A stretch of 64,000 bases of DNA from contig JAAEAF010014404.1 of the NCBI GenBank assembly GCA_011037195.1, positions 1 through 64,000 on the forward strand, written 5' to 3'. This document shows positions 9,426-21,194 of the stretch, piece after piece. Numbering within the stretch: position 1 is the first letter of the stretch; every line of letters starts with the position of its first letter. The DNA is from Triatoma infestans. Its lineage: Eukaryota; Arthropoda; Insecta; Hemiptera; Reduviidae. A program made the translations under genes and the position numbers. The notes beneath the pieces are model-generated. The model was not told the origin of the DNA. It worked only from the letters and a program-made list of their open reading frames with translations, and did no database searches.

Positions 9426-12305
9426 AATAATGGTTTTAATGACATTTTTGTTATGATGTAAAAATATATATACATATTATACGAAACAATTGCTTTTATA
9501 ATTCATGCAGAAAATCTAGGCTATCTTTATTATAGAGTCCAATTATACTCCAATAACGAAATATAGCCAAGCCTAAATTTTGCATGTGTAATGGAATCGT
9601 TTGATGTGATTCCTGATGTAGTAGATGTCCTGAAGAGGACGGAAGTTAGTTGAGAGATTTGGAAAGTTAGTGCTCGAATTATTAATACGGATTTTATAAA
9701 AATAAACTGTATTTTAACAATAATTTTAACGTAATATAGGGTAACTAATAACACAAAATACTTAAGAATAAAATAGAAGATAAGATAACTAATAAATTAG
9801 ACTGATAAAATAAACGAACTAAGATGCATTACTAAAAGATAATAAGTTTAAATAAAACTGTATATAGACGCGTAAACTGCTGCTCGTGTATATAAACGTG
9901 CTCGTATAGTCGTATATGATATGATAATCTCGTTGTATATGATAGAGTTTATATATCGGTGTTGGCCACACTCACACCAAGACATCTGTCCTAGTGTGCG
10001 ACCTTCGTAGTTTGCTGACCTTATTTAGGTCAGTGGCCAACCTTATCGGTGCTTGCTTTGATGTAAAGTATTGAAAAGGGCTTTGTTGTTTGTTTGGCCG
10101 GCATTGTCTTGAAGACGGCGGCCTGCTAGGTCGCTGGTTATAAATTGCTCTTTCATTACTGCCATCCTTTGTTAAGATAGCAGCTGGCTGGACCACTTTG
10201 ACATTGGTATGACTTTCCATGTCACATGAACTAATAAAAAAATTGTAAATGGTCTTTGTATGAGGATATTGCAAATACTGAACAAAAATTTAGATTTCTG
10301 CTGCGAGTATTTATTAGAAAGGTATGCAACCTAGATAGATGATAATAGAAATTTGAGGAATGAATAGAGGGACGGAATCCAATTCATTGAGAAATAAATG
10401 CGTTTTTAAAATAAAATAAAATAAAATAAAAAACAAACTATTTCGCTATTAGGAAGGAAAGAATAGATGACATAATTTATGAGAAATTTATTTATTAGAA
10501 TTTCTTTGATTGTTTATTTATGAGAAATAGATAATAATCTAATTATAGAAATATTTATAAAGTGTTTGCAATTAAGCGCTGTTGTGTTTTAATTGTTAAA
10601 AAACACTTAACTTTTGTGAATAATTTAACAAAAGTCTAGAATTGGTTTTAGAAGGCCCCCGAATAAGGATACAATTTGTAAAGTAAACAAAGTTATCATT
10701 AATTGATCTAGGTTTGTTTATTATAGGTACAAATGGAAATACTAACAGTAAATCTTCGTGTTTGCATGTATTCGTGTGGTGTAATAATTATGCCCAGTAC
10801 ACCTACTAACCAGTTTCCCGGAAAGTTTATACTACAGTATAACTAATCTCGTTTAGTGTTTATATTCTTTATCTATATGTATTTTATGTATGAGATTTGC
10901 TGCTCTCTTAGGAGTAAAGTATATTCGCAAATTTATCTTTCTGAAAACATTAATGCTGTGGGATTTAAAATTCTGCATAAATGAATTCCATCCAGTAATT
11001 CATTTATAAAATTTCCATGACCAGGGGGGATTTAAAAAGTATACAATTTTGCCTTCTTCTTTTCTTTTTTTTTTTTTGCCCGCTATTAGGTTCTGATTAT
11101 AATTTAATTTTCACTTTCTTATCATAAACTTTATGTTCTATATACTTCACGTGAGAGGCAGTGAAATTTGCAGCCATTAAATTGGGTTGAAACAGAAAAA
11201 TGTTAAACACAATTCAATATTATAACCAGGTTTAAGCATTATTATTCACAGGAATTCGTCAACACTGTAAACGGTAAAATGGGTATGATTGTGATGATTA
11301 TTGACCGGAATATTTATACATTGTAAAAAGGAAATTTAATAACTTTAGAATTAAATCTCGCTAGAGAATTTCGCTTGACAGAATTGTTATTAAAATGATT
11401 GCTTTAACAGATTATTCAAATCTTAAATTTGTAAACAATATTTTACGATTTATGTGCCGTATTTTATAAGGCTTTTAATTGTAAATCCTTTGGGCTATCA
11501 TGATGAATTAGCCCATTTTCTCACTGATATACATCCAAGTCTAAATGGTAAGGGGGCCTTGGAAACATGATTTTTACAATTATGCAAGCCAATCATCTCA
11601 CAAAAGGATTTTATTAAAAAAAACAATTAGATTTTCTAAAACAGTTACACATAAAAGTAAAATTGTATTTCTGATTTAAATCCGCTACATACAGATTAAA
11701 TAAATATTCCTAGTTTCTGAATAGCTGGAGCGATTTATTTCAGTTATTTATAAAATCGCTAATAACTGAAATAAATTTTTTAGTATATAGTTAACTGTAA
11801 TGGATTGCCATGACGTATTATAAAAGAGCCTTACAGCCACCGATCACAAGGCTCCGCCCACAAGCTGCACGTCAAGTGAGGCGTGATATTTCTACCTACC
11901 ACATTCTAGCCTATCGACTGATCAGCCTAACGGCGGTGAAGTTAAGGAGAAGTAGTAGGGGATGTTGAGTTTCACTTATAATGGAGGTCCACCCCTCATT
12001 CAACTCTCTCTCATTCAATTCTCATACAAAACTCATTCAGCTCTCCAAATGCTCAATAACTCTACATCAACAACCATCGACACACTATCGCTCTGCCAGT
12101 TCAGTCCGTCACTCTCTTTTCATGCTACCATACATTTTTCTACATTTTACAGTGCAATGTTTTTGCTCTCTTATTACTTATATAATACACACAGTGTCCA
12201 TCCCTCAAAACCATCCCACTACATTTGGTGGCTACGTCACGGTGATCCATTTCCGTAATATACAGTTGAATGATTTTTTAATTGAAAAAGCCCCTTAATA
12301 TTGAG
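9426..12305. other. Mostly featureless; one unassigned minus-strand frame
   Basis: This is a long AT-rich stretch. A 100-codon open frame on the minus strand (9972-10274) is rich in Ser, Arg, Gln and Thr and resembles no family I know. It may be a chance frame or part of a decayed LTR element. An (AAAAT)n microsatellite lies at about 10405-10432. I found no other feature. Confidence 0.4.
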
Positions 12306-12420
12306 ATTTGACCCCTTATGATAACCACAAGGAATATCAAATTTAAGCTTTCGACAATTTCGTTTTTTGAGTTATTGGCTCTGTACACAAATGCACACAC
12401 ACACTTTCGAACAAGAAGTG
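12306..12420 (+). repeat. Rep-A fragment
   Basis: An AAGGAATATCAAATTTAAGC block, then TTCGTTTTTTGAGTTATTGG and a CA-rich tract: a short, diverged piece of the Rep-A right module. Confidence 0.6.
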
Positions 12421-13908
12421 ACACATACACGTTTATTGTCAACACTGATCAATTATTTTGCACAATTTCGGTTTAATTGAAGTAGTGCTTCCGCACATTA
12501 AGTAGGTAAATAATGTTTTAAGCGTATTCCTGAACTTTGTAAAGGATGTAACAGCATTTGAGGAAGAGATACTATGCGAAACATCAAGTCTTGATCTACA
12601 TTAATCTTTGCCTTACAATATTGAAAGAAGATACTTTAGTTTGGGTTCGTTGAAGTGTACAGAATGAAGAAGAAACAATTAACGGTAAAATAAAGAAGTC
12701 CTTGAGTAGATTTACATGAGTGGACAGTAGAAAATAAATGTACCAATAGTGAGCGCCAGCATCGGCCCCCTTGAGTTAAAATAAATAATTGAGTGATTTT
12801 GCGGTGCAAAACAAAGCAGAAATTTTTTTTACAGCGTGTCTTGAGTATAAGTATTAAATTTCAAAAATGTATGCAATAGTTTTGTAAAAATTTCGTTAAA
12901 ACTTAAACGATAAATTCTTACAACTATTTATGGTAGTAGAGACGCAGTATTTATTTATTGCAAAAGAACAAAAAAAAAAAAAAAAAAAAATTACAATTGA
13001 ATTTGTGTTTTATCTAAAAATTTACTCATATAATTCATTAAATGGAAATTTAGATAAGTGATAACATACGGTAATATTTTTGATCAACATGTATATCAGG
13101 TGGTTAGTTTATGTTTGAACTGGAAGGTAAGAATTTATCTGACTTATTTATGAAAGACTAGCTTCAAGGCCCTCCTTGTTCCAGCTTCTTTTTTTATTTA
13201 TGATACTTTCAGCAGTTATAGTGCATGCTGCAGGTGGTGAAGTAGTCAGATAGTAAATATAAATATAATATCCCAGCATGGTTCTACATAAATAAAAATG
13301 ATAACTACACATTCTGACATTGTAAATTCTGTTTATTTATTGTTTATTTAAAGTTAATGTTCAGTTTATCTTCTGGTTCTCTCTAGAGAAGTTCTTGTCT
13401 TGTCGTTAGGTTTTTGATGTTAAACGACTTTTTTATTAATTTACCAGATAATCCTAACTATTATAATTTTACGATCGACCACAAGATAAAAAGTAATATA
13501 TTTCAGAGACGGATTTAATGACCATTTGCCGATCAACTGTTGGAAGTTGGAGGCTGAGTGCATAATGACTTCTAATAATTTCACTTTTATATATTATTCA
13601 TAATAAGAAATTTTATAAATCCGAGATATTTAAAAATATATGATGATTACTGTTGTACGAGAATAGTAAAAAAACATTTTTTTAAGAGTAAAAATTAGTT
13701 TTATTTTTTTAACATTAAACAATTTTTATAATTACCACTCACACCACTTTCTCTTACTTTATTTATTTCAATCATAATTTGCAATTTATAGGAGGGGGAA
13801 CCATTCATGTCACTTGTCACAACTTGAAATGTCCTGGAAATTTCCAAAAATCGTTTTTTTTAGAAATATTTTTAAAATAGAAGTGCTTGGACCATATATA
13901 TATATAAA
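12421..13908. other. No recognisable feature
   Basis: AT-rich spacer with a pure poly(A) run at about 12969-12990. No family member was identified. Confidence 0.4.
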
Positions 13909-13909
13909 A

Positions 13910-13975
13910 GGGAAGGGATTAGCTCAGTGATAGCACGCAAGGGTTTAAACTTATCTCATATGGGGCAAGTAACAA
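13910..13975 (+). mobile_element. SINE-A head fragment
   Basis: GGGAAGGGATTAGCTCAGTG followed by ATAGCACGC matches box A of SINE-A. The sequence departs after about 60 bp, so only the tRNA-like 5' part is present. Confidence 0.55.
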
Positions 13976-14639
13976 GTTGACCAGGTGTATACATTCTCTA
14001 ACATTCTCAAACTTTCAAAATTTTCAAACTTTCTTGATCATTCCTATTCCAACACTTACTAAGTACATACAGATTCAAATGTACAGAATTATGGCATTTC
14101 TGAAAAGCTTGTCTGACATGTGGGAAACATGTGGCAGCAGTAGGAATCTCACAACTTTTAGTAACACAACCACCTACCTAATAAGTCAATTTATGGTATA
14201 TGTAAATTGTGGATCTGATCAAACCATTGAATCCAACGGTACGCAATTATATAATTAATATTTTTAAATTAATAAAAGCAGTATGTTTATCTTTATTATT
14301 TTTTTTTTATTAAACTGACCAAACGTTTGACCTAATGCATAATACGGCAAAGTTACCTTTCTGTAATCATGTAATGTACACTTTGACCGATTTTTAATTT
14401 ACTTATTTTGGATTTTGTTCCTTTTTGTTTCGTAGGCGTTGGCAAAGAACCAGCTTATCACTGTCGGAACCGAAATTGCCGAAAAACAGTTTTTTTGTGA
14501 ACGAATTCTGTGTTCAATTTAGCAAAATTGCCATTGGACAAGATAGTGCTATAACTCAAGTATCCTCGAAACACTCTAGTTAGGGAAACGGGATTATGCT
14601 ATATAATACAGTAACAAAAATTCTTCGGAATTTGATTTT

Positions 14640-15138
14640 AAATTGGCTGATTGAGAACAGCGAAAAGATGAGGGGGGGGGCAAACGCAATGGTAGAGGGC
14701 GATGAAAACGCATTTGGACGCAGAAACTTTAACAAAGGTAGAGTAATAATGGGTAGTTGCTGGTATTGATAGGTCAACCAAAAAGTGTTTTTTATCTGTA
14801 GTGGATAAAAGAGATGCCACAACTTTACGACCGGTATTGGCCGAAAACATTAAACGGGGAACTAACGTGATCATAGATAGCTGGAGAGGCTAGCAAACTT
14901 TAGATTCGTTAGGGTTTCACCACTAGGTAAACCACTTCTTAAAGATAAAATGGTTCTTACCCAAAGTATAGAATCCCATTGGTCGAAAATAAAAAGAGAC
15001 ATGAGGAGACGAACTGGCCGCATATGTGCTACTAAGTTCGAAGCTTACTTAGTAGAATACATTTGGAGGAGTAGGTTTTCGACAAATGAAGAGTTGTTTA
15101 AGGATTTTATGGATGCCCAGAAGTATTTTTATAAGTAG
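14640..15138 (+). pseudogene. Merlin/ISXO2-like DDE transposase relic
   Basis: This is a decayed DDE transposase of the ISXO2/Merlin type. Reading frames give VEGDENAFGRRNFNKGRVIMG near 14692 (family pattern VEIDE..FGRRKY..GR), then CFLSVVDKRDATTLRPVLAENIKRGTNVIIDSWRG at 14788-14892 (family: S/TDSW with the second Asp). The last segment is LTQSIESHWSKIKRDMRRRTG...EAYLVEYIWRSRF at 14955-15090 (family: NTIES.W...YL.E..WR). All three catalytic-region motifs survive, but a frameshift near 14770, a stop right after SWRG and another frame change before 14950 inactivate it. The 5' part and inverted repeats are not recognised. It runs directly into the next LINE. Confidence 0.8.
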
Positions 15139-15140
15139 TT

Positions 15141-15911
15141 ATTAGTAGATTATTCCTTTGTTGTGGTGGTGATTGGTTCCGCAGAGATTGATTGGTACCA
15201 CGGAGGGGAAATAAGGGCCATAGAGATGGCCCTTGAGCAACTGCAAGATAGAAATGATAAAAGAGCAGTTCTGTTGGTCGACTCCCAGGCAGCTATTTTA
15301 TCGGTGACGGGTCGGAATATAACCGACTGTTCAGCGGTGGTTCGGTGTCGCTCGCTTGTGGCAAACCTACAGAATCGTGGCACCGAGGTTGTTTTTCAGT
15401 GGGTCCCAGGGCATTGCGGAATCTATGGCAATGAACAAGCGGATAGGCTTGCCAAGCAAGGGACAAAGGAAGTACAACCAGATAACCCCCTTCCCTTAAG
15501 TGACATTAAAAGAATTATTAAGACCTTGGTCCACAGGGACCGGATAAGGGAACAAAGAATAGTAGCGGAGGGCAAACATTGGGAAGTCCTCAGGGAGCCA
15601 CAAGGAGCGATTCCAGCAGATCTGCCTAGGGCCAGGTTTGTGGCCTGCTTCCGCCTCCTTACAGGCCACGATTTTCTCCAAAAGCACCTCCACAGGGTAG
15701 GGGTAGCGCAGAGCCCTGAGTGTACTCTGTGTGAAACAGGAGACGAGATGACCTCTAACCACCTAGACTCATGTCCTGTACTAGAGGACCTACGTATATT
15801 TTTAACTGACAAAGACGCCTACACTAGAAGGGCGTGTCTTTATTGGGCTGCTAGGACGCGTATGGCCGAAGCTGCCGACGTGCCAGCGTAAAAAAAAAAA
15901 AAAAAAAAAAA
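15141..15911 (+). mobile_element. LINE fragment: RNase H and C-terminal zinc motif, poly(A) tail
   Basis: This is a 5'-truncated non-LTR retrotransposon with an open frame of 242 codons from 15163 to 15891. The RNase H domain, which degrades the RNA strand of the RNA/DNA hybrid, covers about residues 1-100. The catalytic Glu16 (GGEIRAIEMAL), Asp40 (LLVDSQAAI) and Asp94 (VPGHCGIYGNEQADRLA) are visible. The first catalytic Asp (TDGS) is missing because the copy begins inside the domain. The C-terminus has CTLCETGDEMTSNHLDSCP, a zinc-binding-like motif. The stop is followed at once by about 22 A residues, so it is a retroposed copy. The uninterrupted frame suggests it is younger than the neighbouring relics. 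The start is an internal Met, not a real start codon. Confidence 0.88.
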
Positions 15912-16099
15912 TGTCTCTGATGTTCTAATCTGAGTCTCTGATGTTTATTCCTTTATTTGTTAGTATACGATAAGTTTAGTGTCCTATTGACAAGGCCTTT
16001 TAGGCCGCCAATCTCATTTTGTGGATATTTCTTATATAACATGTATTCCAATTTAATGTTTTTGGTGTTCATTGGGCTCTATCCACACAGTGCAAGATT

Positions 16100-16240
16100 A
16101 GCCTGAAATCCAAGTGAGTGCTTGAGCTTTTTTCTGTGATTTCAGAACATTAATTTTTATAATAATTTTGATCCGGGATGAGTCTGAAGTCCAAATGAGT
16201 GTTTGAACTTTTTTCTGCGATTTCAGAACATATTAGAATT
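16100..16240. repeat. Two-copy tandem repeat, period about 81 bp
   Basis: Two similar units start near 16100 and 16181. Each contains CTGAA.TCCAA.TGAGTG.TTGA.CTTTTTTCTG.GATTTCAGAACAT. Differences between the units indicate an old duplication. A short (GAATTA)n stretch follows at 16233-16251. Confidence 0.75.
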
Positions 16241-16244
16241 AGAA

Positions 16245-16862
16245 TTAGAATGATGCAGGAGGGGCTCGAACCCAAGCACTGCAGCCTACCCATTGAGGCT
16301 TATTGTGCTGACCCCTCAGTACCTAGTAGAGAAAGCCCCCCTCTTCATGAGGTCCAGGACCTTCCCCACCAGTCCATCTTAAAGTACGATTTTCAGCGGT
16401 CTCAAAGTGCCGAAGATCTCGTACCGCAATCTGCCTGATACCTGATACCTGCTTAAACCCAGGGTTTCTCTGGTTCTTCTTCTACACAGCTCTGGCATGA
16501 CCCTTTTGCTATGTATTGCCCCAGTACTAAGCCTTCAGTGGCGATTATGTTCTCTCCGAGTCCATTCTCTCAGAGACGCGCTCGCCATACTTTTGGCTAT
16601 TCCCAGAACAGGTTCCGGCCCACGGAAGGGAGAGTTCACTCCCTCCCTGGCTAGTTGGTCGGCTATTTCGTTACCTTTAATTCCCTTGTGCCCCGGCACC
16701 CATACCAGCCAAACCTTGTTATGCCGGGATAATGCCTCCAGGGAGTCTCTACACTCCCTGACTAGAGAAGAAGTGATTCTGAATGCCCGGAGTGTATTCA
16801 GCGCAGCCTGGCTGTCCGGGAAGATTCAGAAGATATTAATTTTCATAATAATTTTGGTCCGT
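16245..16862 (-). pseudogene. RNase H LINE fragment (second family)
   Basis: The minus strand encodes the end of a LINE ORF2: FPDSQAALNTLRAFRITSSLVRECRDSLEALSRHNKVWLVWVPGHKGIKGNEIADQLAREG (about 16640-16830). This is an RNase H domain with catalytic DSQ and NEIAD motifs. It continues with GAIHSKRVMPELCRRRTRETLGLSR near 16450-16520. A shorter, decayed C-terminal region reaches about 16250. The same family recurs at 20320-20880 on the minus strand. Stops and frame changes after the RNase H domain make it inactive. Confidence 0.82.
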
Positions 16863-17084
16863 TAGCAAATAAAATATTGGAAAATCCTATCTTATAGTTT
16901 CCTTCTTGTGATTTAGAAATTACAAAATGTCCCTTAAACCATGGGATAGGAGGCAACTCTTCATAACAGGTACTGCTACTACAGCTACTAGCAAACCCTT
17001 TCAAATAATAGCCACCCTTACTTTAATTTCCCTACTTTAATATTTTTTACCTGTCCCCTATGAGATTAGTTTAACCCCGTGCAT

Positions 17085-17280
17085 GTACTGGATATGGTGC
17101 AGCAGTGCTGTTTCTTTAGATTTTCTTTTGCTAAGAGCCACTACAGCCTCACAACGCAGTAATGGGTAGTGTTGTCTGTAACGAGAGAATAATGCCCAAG
17201 AGGCAGTACAACTGAGAAAGCAAAGTAAATCTTCCAGGTCGTCGTAATGTCTGGAAAAAATTTCTAATCCTAAAACAAAT
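17085..17280 (+). mobile_element. SINE-A variant with alternative tail, headless
   Basis: The SINE-A body is recognisable (AGAGCCACTACAGCC, GTGTTGTCTGTAACGAGAGA). Instead of the GCGCC..GACGCGCC end, it runs into AAATCTTCCAGGTCGTCGTA and a CTAATCC..AAATCTAATC end, as does the copy at 47468. The tRNA-like head is absent or unrecognisable. Confidence 0.6.
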
Positions 17281-17339
17281 CTAATCTATATGTAGATATT
17301 TTTGAGAAAATCGCCAAAAAAAAACTATTAACGATTTTC

Positions 17340-17715
17340 TATGAAGAAGAAGTATTGCAATCATATACAATTTACGAAATTCACGTTTCACCGGAATTAC
17401 AGAAGCACATGTTTTGTGACACTGCTGAATACGAAAAAAATCGAAAAATTGCAGAAACTTGATATTCCGTTTCGATGCTACCACTGCATTAGACGACACA
17501 AAGGTTTCGAGCAAAATCCATCAACCGGGAAGTGCGGCTTTACTGATTGTCTTTTTCTAATTTTCGTGATTTTTTTCGAAAACGGCTTCAACGATTTTTT
17601 CACAGGCACGTACACATAAGTACACTATTCGCTAAAAAAACATTTTTACTCCTTCTGAAGAGACGTCCAATAATTCCGGTGCAAACAATCTGGAAACTTT
17701 GTCAAGATCGCAATA
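17340..17715 (-). repeat. Divergent Rep-A copy
   Basis: GAAGAAGTATTGCAATCATA near 17345, a TTTCACCGGAATTAC block, GAAAAATTGCAGAAACTTGA, ATATTCCGTTTCGATGCTAC and AACCGGGAAGTGCG follow the reversed Rep-A order. No coding function is inferred from the small open frames here. Confidence 0.6.
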
Positions 17716-18420
17716 TGTCCCCTCTTTGAGAATTAGAAAATATAATTCTTTTCTTTTTTTTCCTGAAAGTAGACTCCATTATTATTATAACAATTACTAT
17801 TTAATAATTAAAACTTTCTCAATACTAAAGCTAAATAAGTGAAATAAAAAATATATTGTACATGAATTTTTTTTTATTCAAACTTTATTTAGCTTTTGTT
17901 TCATAAAAGATCTTGGGCCATTGTTCAACACAGAAGACCTTGTTCATAATAATAGTAATAATAATTAATTAGTTCCTCTGACACAATGAAGGAAGTAACA
18001 GATTTTACCAGAACTAGAACATTGTGTTAATTTATTTTATCAACACACAGATTTCATTATTGTCACTGTGTAGGAGTGTTTATTTCATCCTCTGTTTCAA
18101 ACAAATTTTCTTAAGTATACAGTTGCATATTAAATAACATTCTTACATTAATTTATTCGGTGCTAACTAAACAATTTAACTGTTAAAGATAATAATATAT
18201 ATCTTTATGTGAGCAGGAAATATGCAAAGTTTGATATAAACACTAACTGTACTTTCTCTTAGGGAGTAAGAGAACTGTACCAATTCTACAACTTTATAAT
18301 TATCAGTAATCAATCATAGTTTATAAGAAATAATCGCTAGAAATCATTGTTCTTTACTTTAATGTAAGAATGAACTTGAATTCAGTTTGAGTTCTCTAAA
18401 TTATTTATTTATTTTTTAAT
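17716..18420. other. No recognisable feature
   Basis: AT-rich spacer. Confidence 0.4.
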
Positions 18421-18423
18421 TTA

Positions 18424-18655
18424 ATAGGCGCGTCAACAACTATGGTCATTGGCGCCCGAAGACTTCTAAGCGCATTGCCGGCCTCCAGGACAGTGTTCTC
18501 TCGTTACAGACAACACTATCCATCACCGGACAGTTAGCTGTAGAGGCTTCTACGAAGAAAAAAATCTAAGGGCAGCACAGCTGGGCTCGAACCTGTGATC
18601 TTCGCGTGGAAATCTAGTACGCTAACCACTTAGCTATTCCCTTCCCTAAATTATT
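18424..18655 (-). mobile_element. SINE-A, minus strand
   Basis: This is a near full-length reverse copy. The 3' end is at TAGGCGCGTCAACAACTATG (18426). The body shows CGTTACAGACAACACTATCC and CACCGGACAG. The tRNA-like head has box B (read GGTTCGAGCCC on the minus strand) and box A (TAGCTAAGTGGTTAGCG), ending near 18650. Confidence 0.9.
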
Positions 18656-18869
18656 TACTTGTAAAAAGCCTTGCTCTAATTGTCCTTGAAGGGCCAAGGC
18701 AATTTTTTGGGCTTCGGATAACACGCCAAGGTTTCTATTGCGGTTTTAGTTCTATCCCAACGCCTGTTTTTTCACTAGAATGTTATATTCAAGTTTTAAG
18801 AAATCAGTTCGCAAAAAATTTAATTTTTGTTTTAATTGTGAAAACTATGTAAATCCTACGCCTGAGTTC

Positions 18870-19005
18870 GGCCATTGTACATTGCACGGCCTAGTTATAA
18901 AAATGCTGCGCTAGCGACTGACGTTGTTCATTTATTGGATATCCAGGGGACACGTGAATACAATCTCGGACGGGAATAATTTCATTCACCCCGGAATTAA
19001 TAATG
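18870..19005 (+). repeat. Rep-D copy 1
   Basis: This shares an ordered set of blocks with 58430-58600: TTCGGCCATT.TGCAT/ACGGCC, GCGACTG.. GTTGTTC, GGATATCCAGGGGACACGTG, and ACAATCTCGGACGGGAA. It is a diverged two-copy dispersed repeat of unknown class. Confidence 0.6.
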
Positions 19006-19009
19006 TAAT

Positions 19010-19535
19010 AATAATAATTTTAATATAGAATTACTTAATTTTTGTTACTAATTATTATAGTATTTATGTTTTCTTAAATTATTTGTAATATTGAATTTGT
19101 AAGCAATTATGAACTTTACTAGTATAGTAATCCATTAAACTGTCAGTGGTAATTCAACAGTTAGAGGGGGCAAGTTGAAGGAAGTTAAGAAGACCAGAAA
19201 ATCGTTAATCTTGATCAACACGGATTAATGATGATATACTACAATCAAGCAAATAAAACATTCATCTAGTACAATTCTAGTTTACTCGTAGTACATTTTT
19301 TTTATATATATAATATTTAATATATTAATAATAAAGTATATGATTTAAATTTAATTTAATTTTTTTCATTTTATTTTTTAATGAAATACATTAGTTCTGT
19401 AAGTGTGGTCTCTAAGCAGTGTTTAAATAAATTAATTTCTTTAGACATAAACATAATCTAATCAAATTTAAATAGGAACAAACAATAGTTGGCAGGGGCT
19501 AAAGGAAAAAGTTTTCAAGTTTAAAAAAAAAAAGA
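19010..19535. other. No recognisable feature
   Basis: Very AT-rich spacer. Confidence 0.4.
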
Positions 19536-19539
19536 GTTT

Positions 19540-19740
19540 ATTTATCAGTTTATTTTTTCGACGTTTCGGACATCTTTGTTACCCTGGTCCAGGAACTATC
19601 AAGGAGACATAGCGGAATAAAAGATAAAGAGATAAAAAAAGAAGATAAGTTAAAAGAAGAGGCAAAAACTTTAAGTCAGCTACCCTCTGCTTTTCACTTC
19701 CCGAAGGAGGGCACCAATGCTCTCCGAAACGTCGAAAAAT
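19540..19740. mobile_element. Penelope-like terminus, inverted arms
   Basis: A perfect 17-bp inverted pair, TTTTTCGACGTTTCGGA at 19554-19570 and its complement at 19723-19739, frames about 150 bp. Both arms contain GAAACGTC, the 3' half (GAAA plus short self-complementary stem III plus GUC) found in Penelope-type hammerhead motifs. A CUGAUGA core is not seen in either arm, so any ribozyme is decayed. It abuts LINE sequence on the right. Confidence 0.55.
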
Positions 19741-20278
19741 GAAACCTCTGAAGAGATTAAGGCCAGATTGGCTTCCCGGAACAAGTGCTATTTCGCACTT
19801 CAGAAACCGCTGAAGTTTAGAGGTCTGACAAACAGAGCGAAGGTCCTTATTTATAAAACAATCATAAGACCTGTGGTCACATATGGTTGTGAAACTTGGG
19901 TACTTACGAAAGAACCAGAGAGAATGCTAAATATATGGGAAAGGAAGGTACTCATATATGGACCAGTCTGTGAAAATATCTGTGAGCTGGAGGATAAGAA
20001 AGGATGCTGAGATCCGTCAAATGTATAATGAACCAGACTTGGTAGCCTTTGTTAGGAAAAACTACTTGCGATGGCTGGAGCATGTGGAACGAATGTCCAA
20101 AGGCAGATTCCAAAAAGGCTGGAAACCGGGAGGGAGCCGTTGAAAAAGACGTCCTCCGATTGAGATGGGAGATGATCATGAATTCTTGAAGAGAATGGGA
20201 GTGAGAAGAAGGAAAGAGAAGAGTGGAATAGGATTATGGAGGAGGCCCAGGCTCTTATAGGGCCGTAGCGCTAAGGGG
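19741..20278 (+). pseudogene. LINE RT C-terminal region (YADD-type LINE, RTE-like)
   Basis: This is the part of ORF2 after the reverse transcriptase domain of a non-LTR retrotransposon. Frames give EEIKARLASRNKCYFALQKPLKFRGLTNRAKVLIYKTIIRPVVTYGCETWVLTKEPERMLNIWERKV (19745-19950). After a frame change, IRKDAEIRQMYNEPDLVAFVRKNYLRWLEHVERMSKGRFQKGWKPGGSR follows (19995-20140), then RKREEWNRIMEEAQAL to about 20260. The order IYKT..RPVVTYGCETW, then IRQMYNEPDLV, then RWLEHVERM is the usual one for this group. The related copy at 56590-57485 contains the YADD catalytic core. Frameshifts mark it as dead. Confidence 0.85.
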
Positions 20279-20319
20279 TAAGTAGGTAGGAAGATAATAC
20301 TATTTACTATGATTATTGC

Positions 20320-20880
20320 CAACCTCAGGTGGGCTATATCCCGGCACTGCAGCCAACAGAGGCTTATTGGCACAATAAGCACATCCCCGATAGTTCCTAG
20401 TAGACAAACCCTCCCTCCTTAAGAAGTTTGGGGGCCTTCACCACCAGGTCATTTTGAGCTACTATCTCATCTCGTTGGTCGCAACGTACCAAAGGTCTCA
20501 TACCTCAATTTAGTTTTTGCTACGTTTCCTCCTCTTGCTGACATAGTCTGCACAAGAGTTCCGCTCTAATGAGCCCTACCTTGTAATGACCCGTAAATTG
20601 TCCCGTCACCAGAGAAATCTGGCTCCTACTCAGACTAAGAGTCATTTGGGTCCTTCTTTTACACAGTCCAGGCATCATCCTTTTACTGTGTATGACACCC
20701 CCCGGGCTCCCACTCCAGAGCACTTCATGCTTACTGATACCACTCTCTAATCGCTGCACGAATCGCTCCGCCAGTTATCCCCAGGACCGGCTCTAGATCA
20801 ATGAACGGAGTATTTGCCCCGTTCCTGGCCAGTTGATCAGCTATCACATTACCCTCAAAGGAAGATAGTAACTCTTGAGT
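20320..20880 (-). pseudogene. RNase H LINE fragment (same family as 16245-16862)
   Basis: The minus strand carries LARNGANTPFIDLEPVLGI near 20790-20850 (end of the RNase H domain), then GGVIHSKRMMPGLCKRRTQMTLSLSRSQISLVTGQFTGHYKVGLIRAELLCRLCQQEEET at 20520-20700. The LCRLCQQEEET stretch is the start of the C-terminal zinc-like motif. HSKRMMPGLCKRRTQ..LSLSR aligns with HSKRVMPELCRRRTRETLGLSR of the 16-kb copy. It is truncated and frame-broken. Confidence 0.8.
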
Positions 20881-21194
20881 TTCTCTTTATTAGTCCAGAA
20901 GTCCTGCAGACAGCCCAATAACATTGGATAAAACTAAATAACATTTGAATTGTTATGTCATAAATTCATCATAACCTCTTAAAATTAATTGTTTTTGTAA
21001 AAATGTTTCAAATGACTTTATTTATTTATATTTGTGCAGTTAGCATTCCAAGTTTAAAAGATATCGCTATAGCCGTTTTCGAGAGAATTCTAAAAAGCTC
21101 TTGTAACATAATTCCCTAAACCCGCACTTCATTAACCAATTTCCTTCGAATTTATAATTCTACCAATGCTTCTAATATATAGGTGGTAGAACCG

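Noticed and set aside
9972..10274. 100-codon minus-strand frame as a gene
   Set aside because: No recognisable domain, no supporting context, and the composition is compatible with chance or a decayed element.
11840..12000. GC-richer stretch with an ATAAAAGAG element as a host promoter
   Set aside because: No downstream gene or start region is recognisable. A TATA-like string alone in AT-rich DNA is not evidence.
19554..19739. Complete hammerhead ribozyme at 19.6 kb
   Set aside because: GAAACGTC halves are present in both arms, but CUGAUGA is not found at the required place in either.
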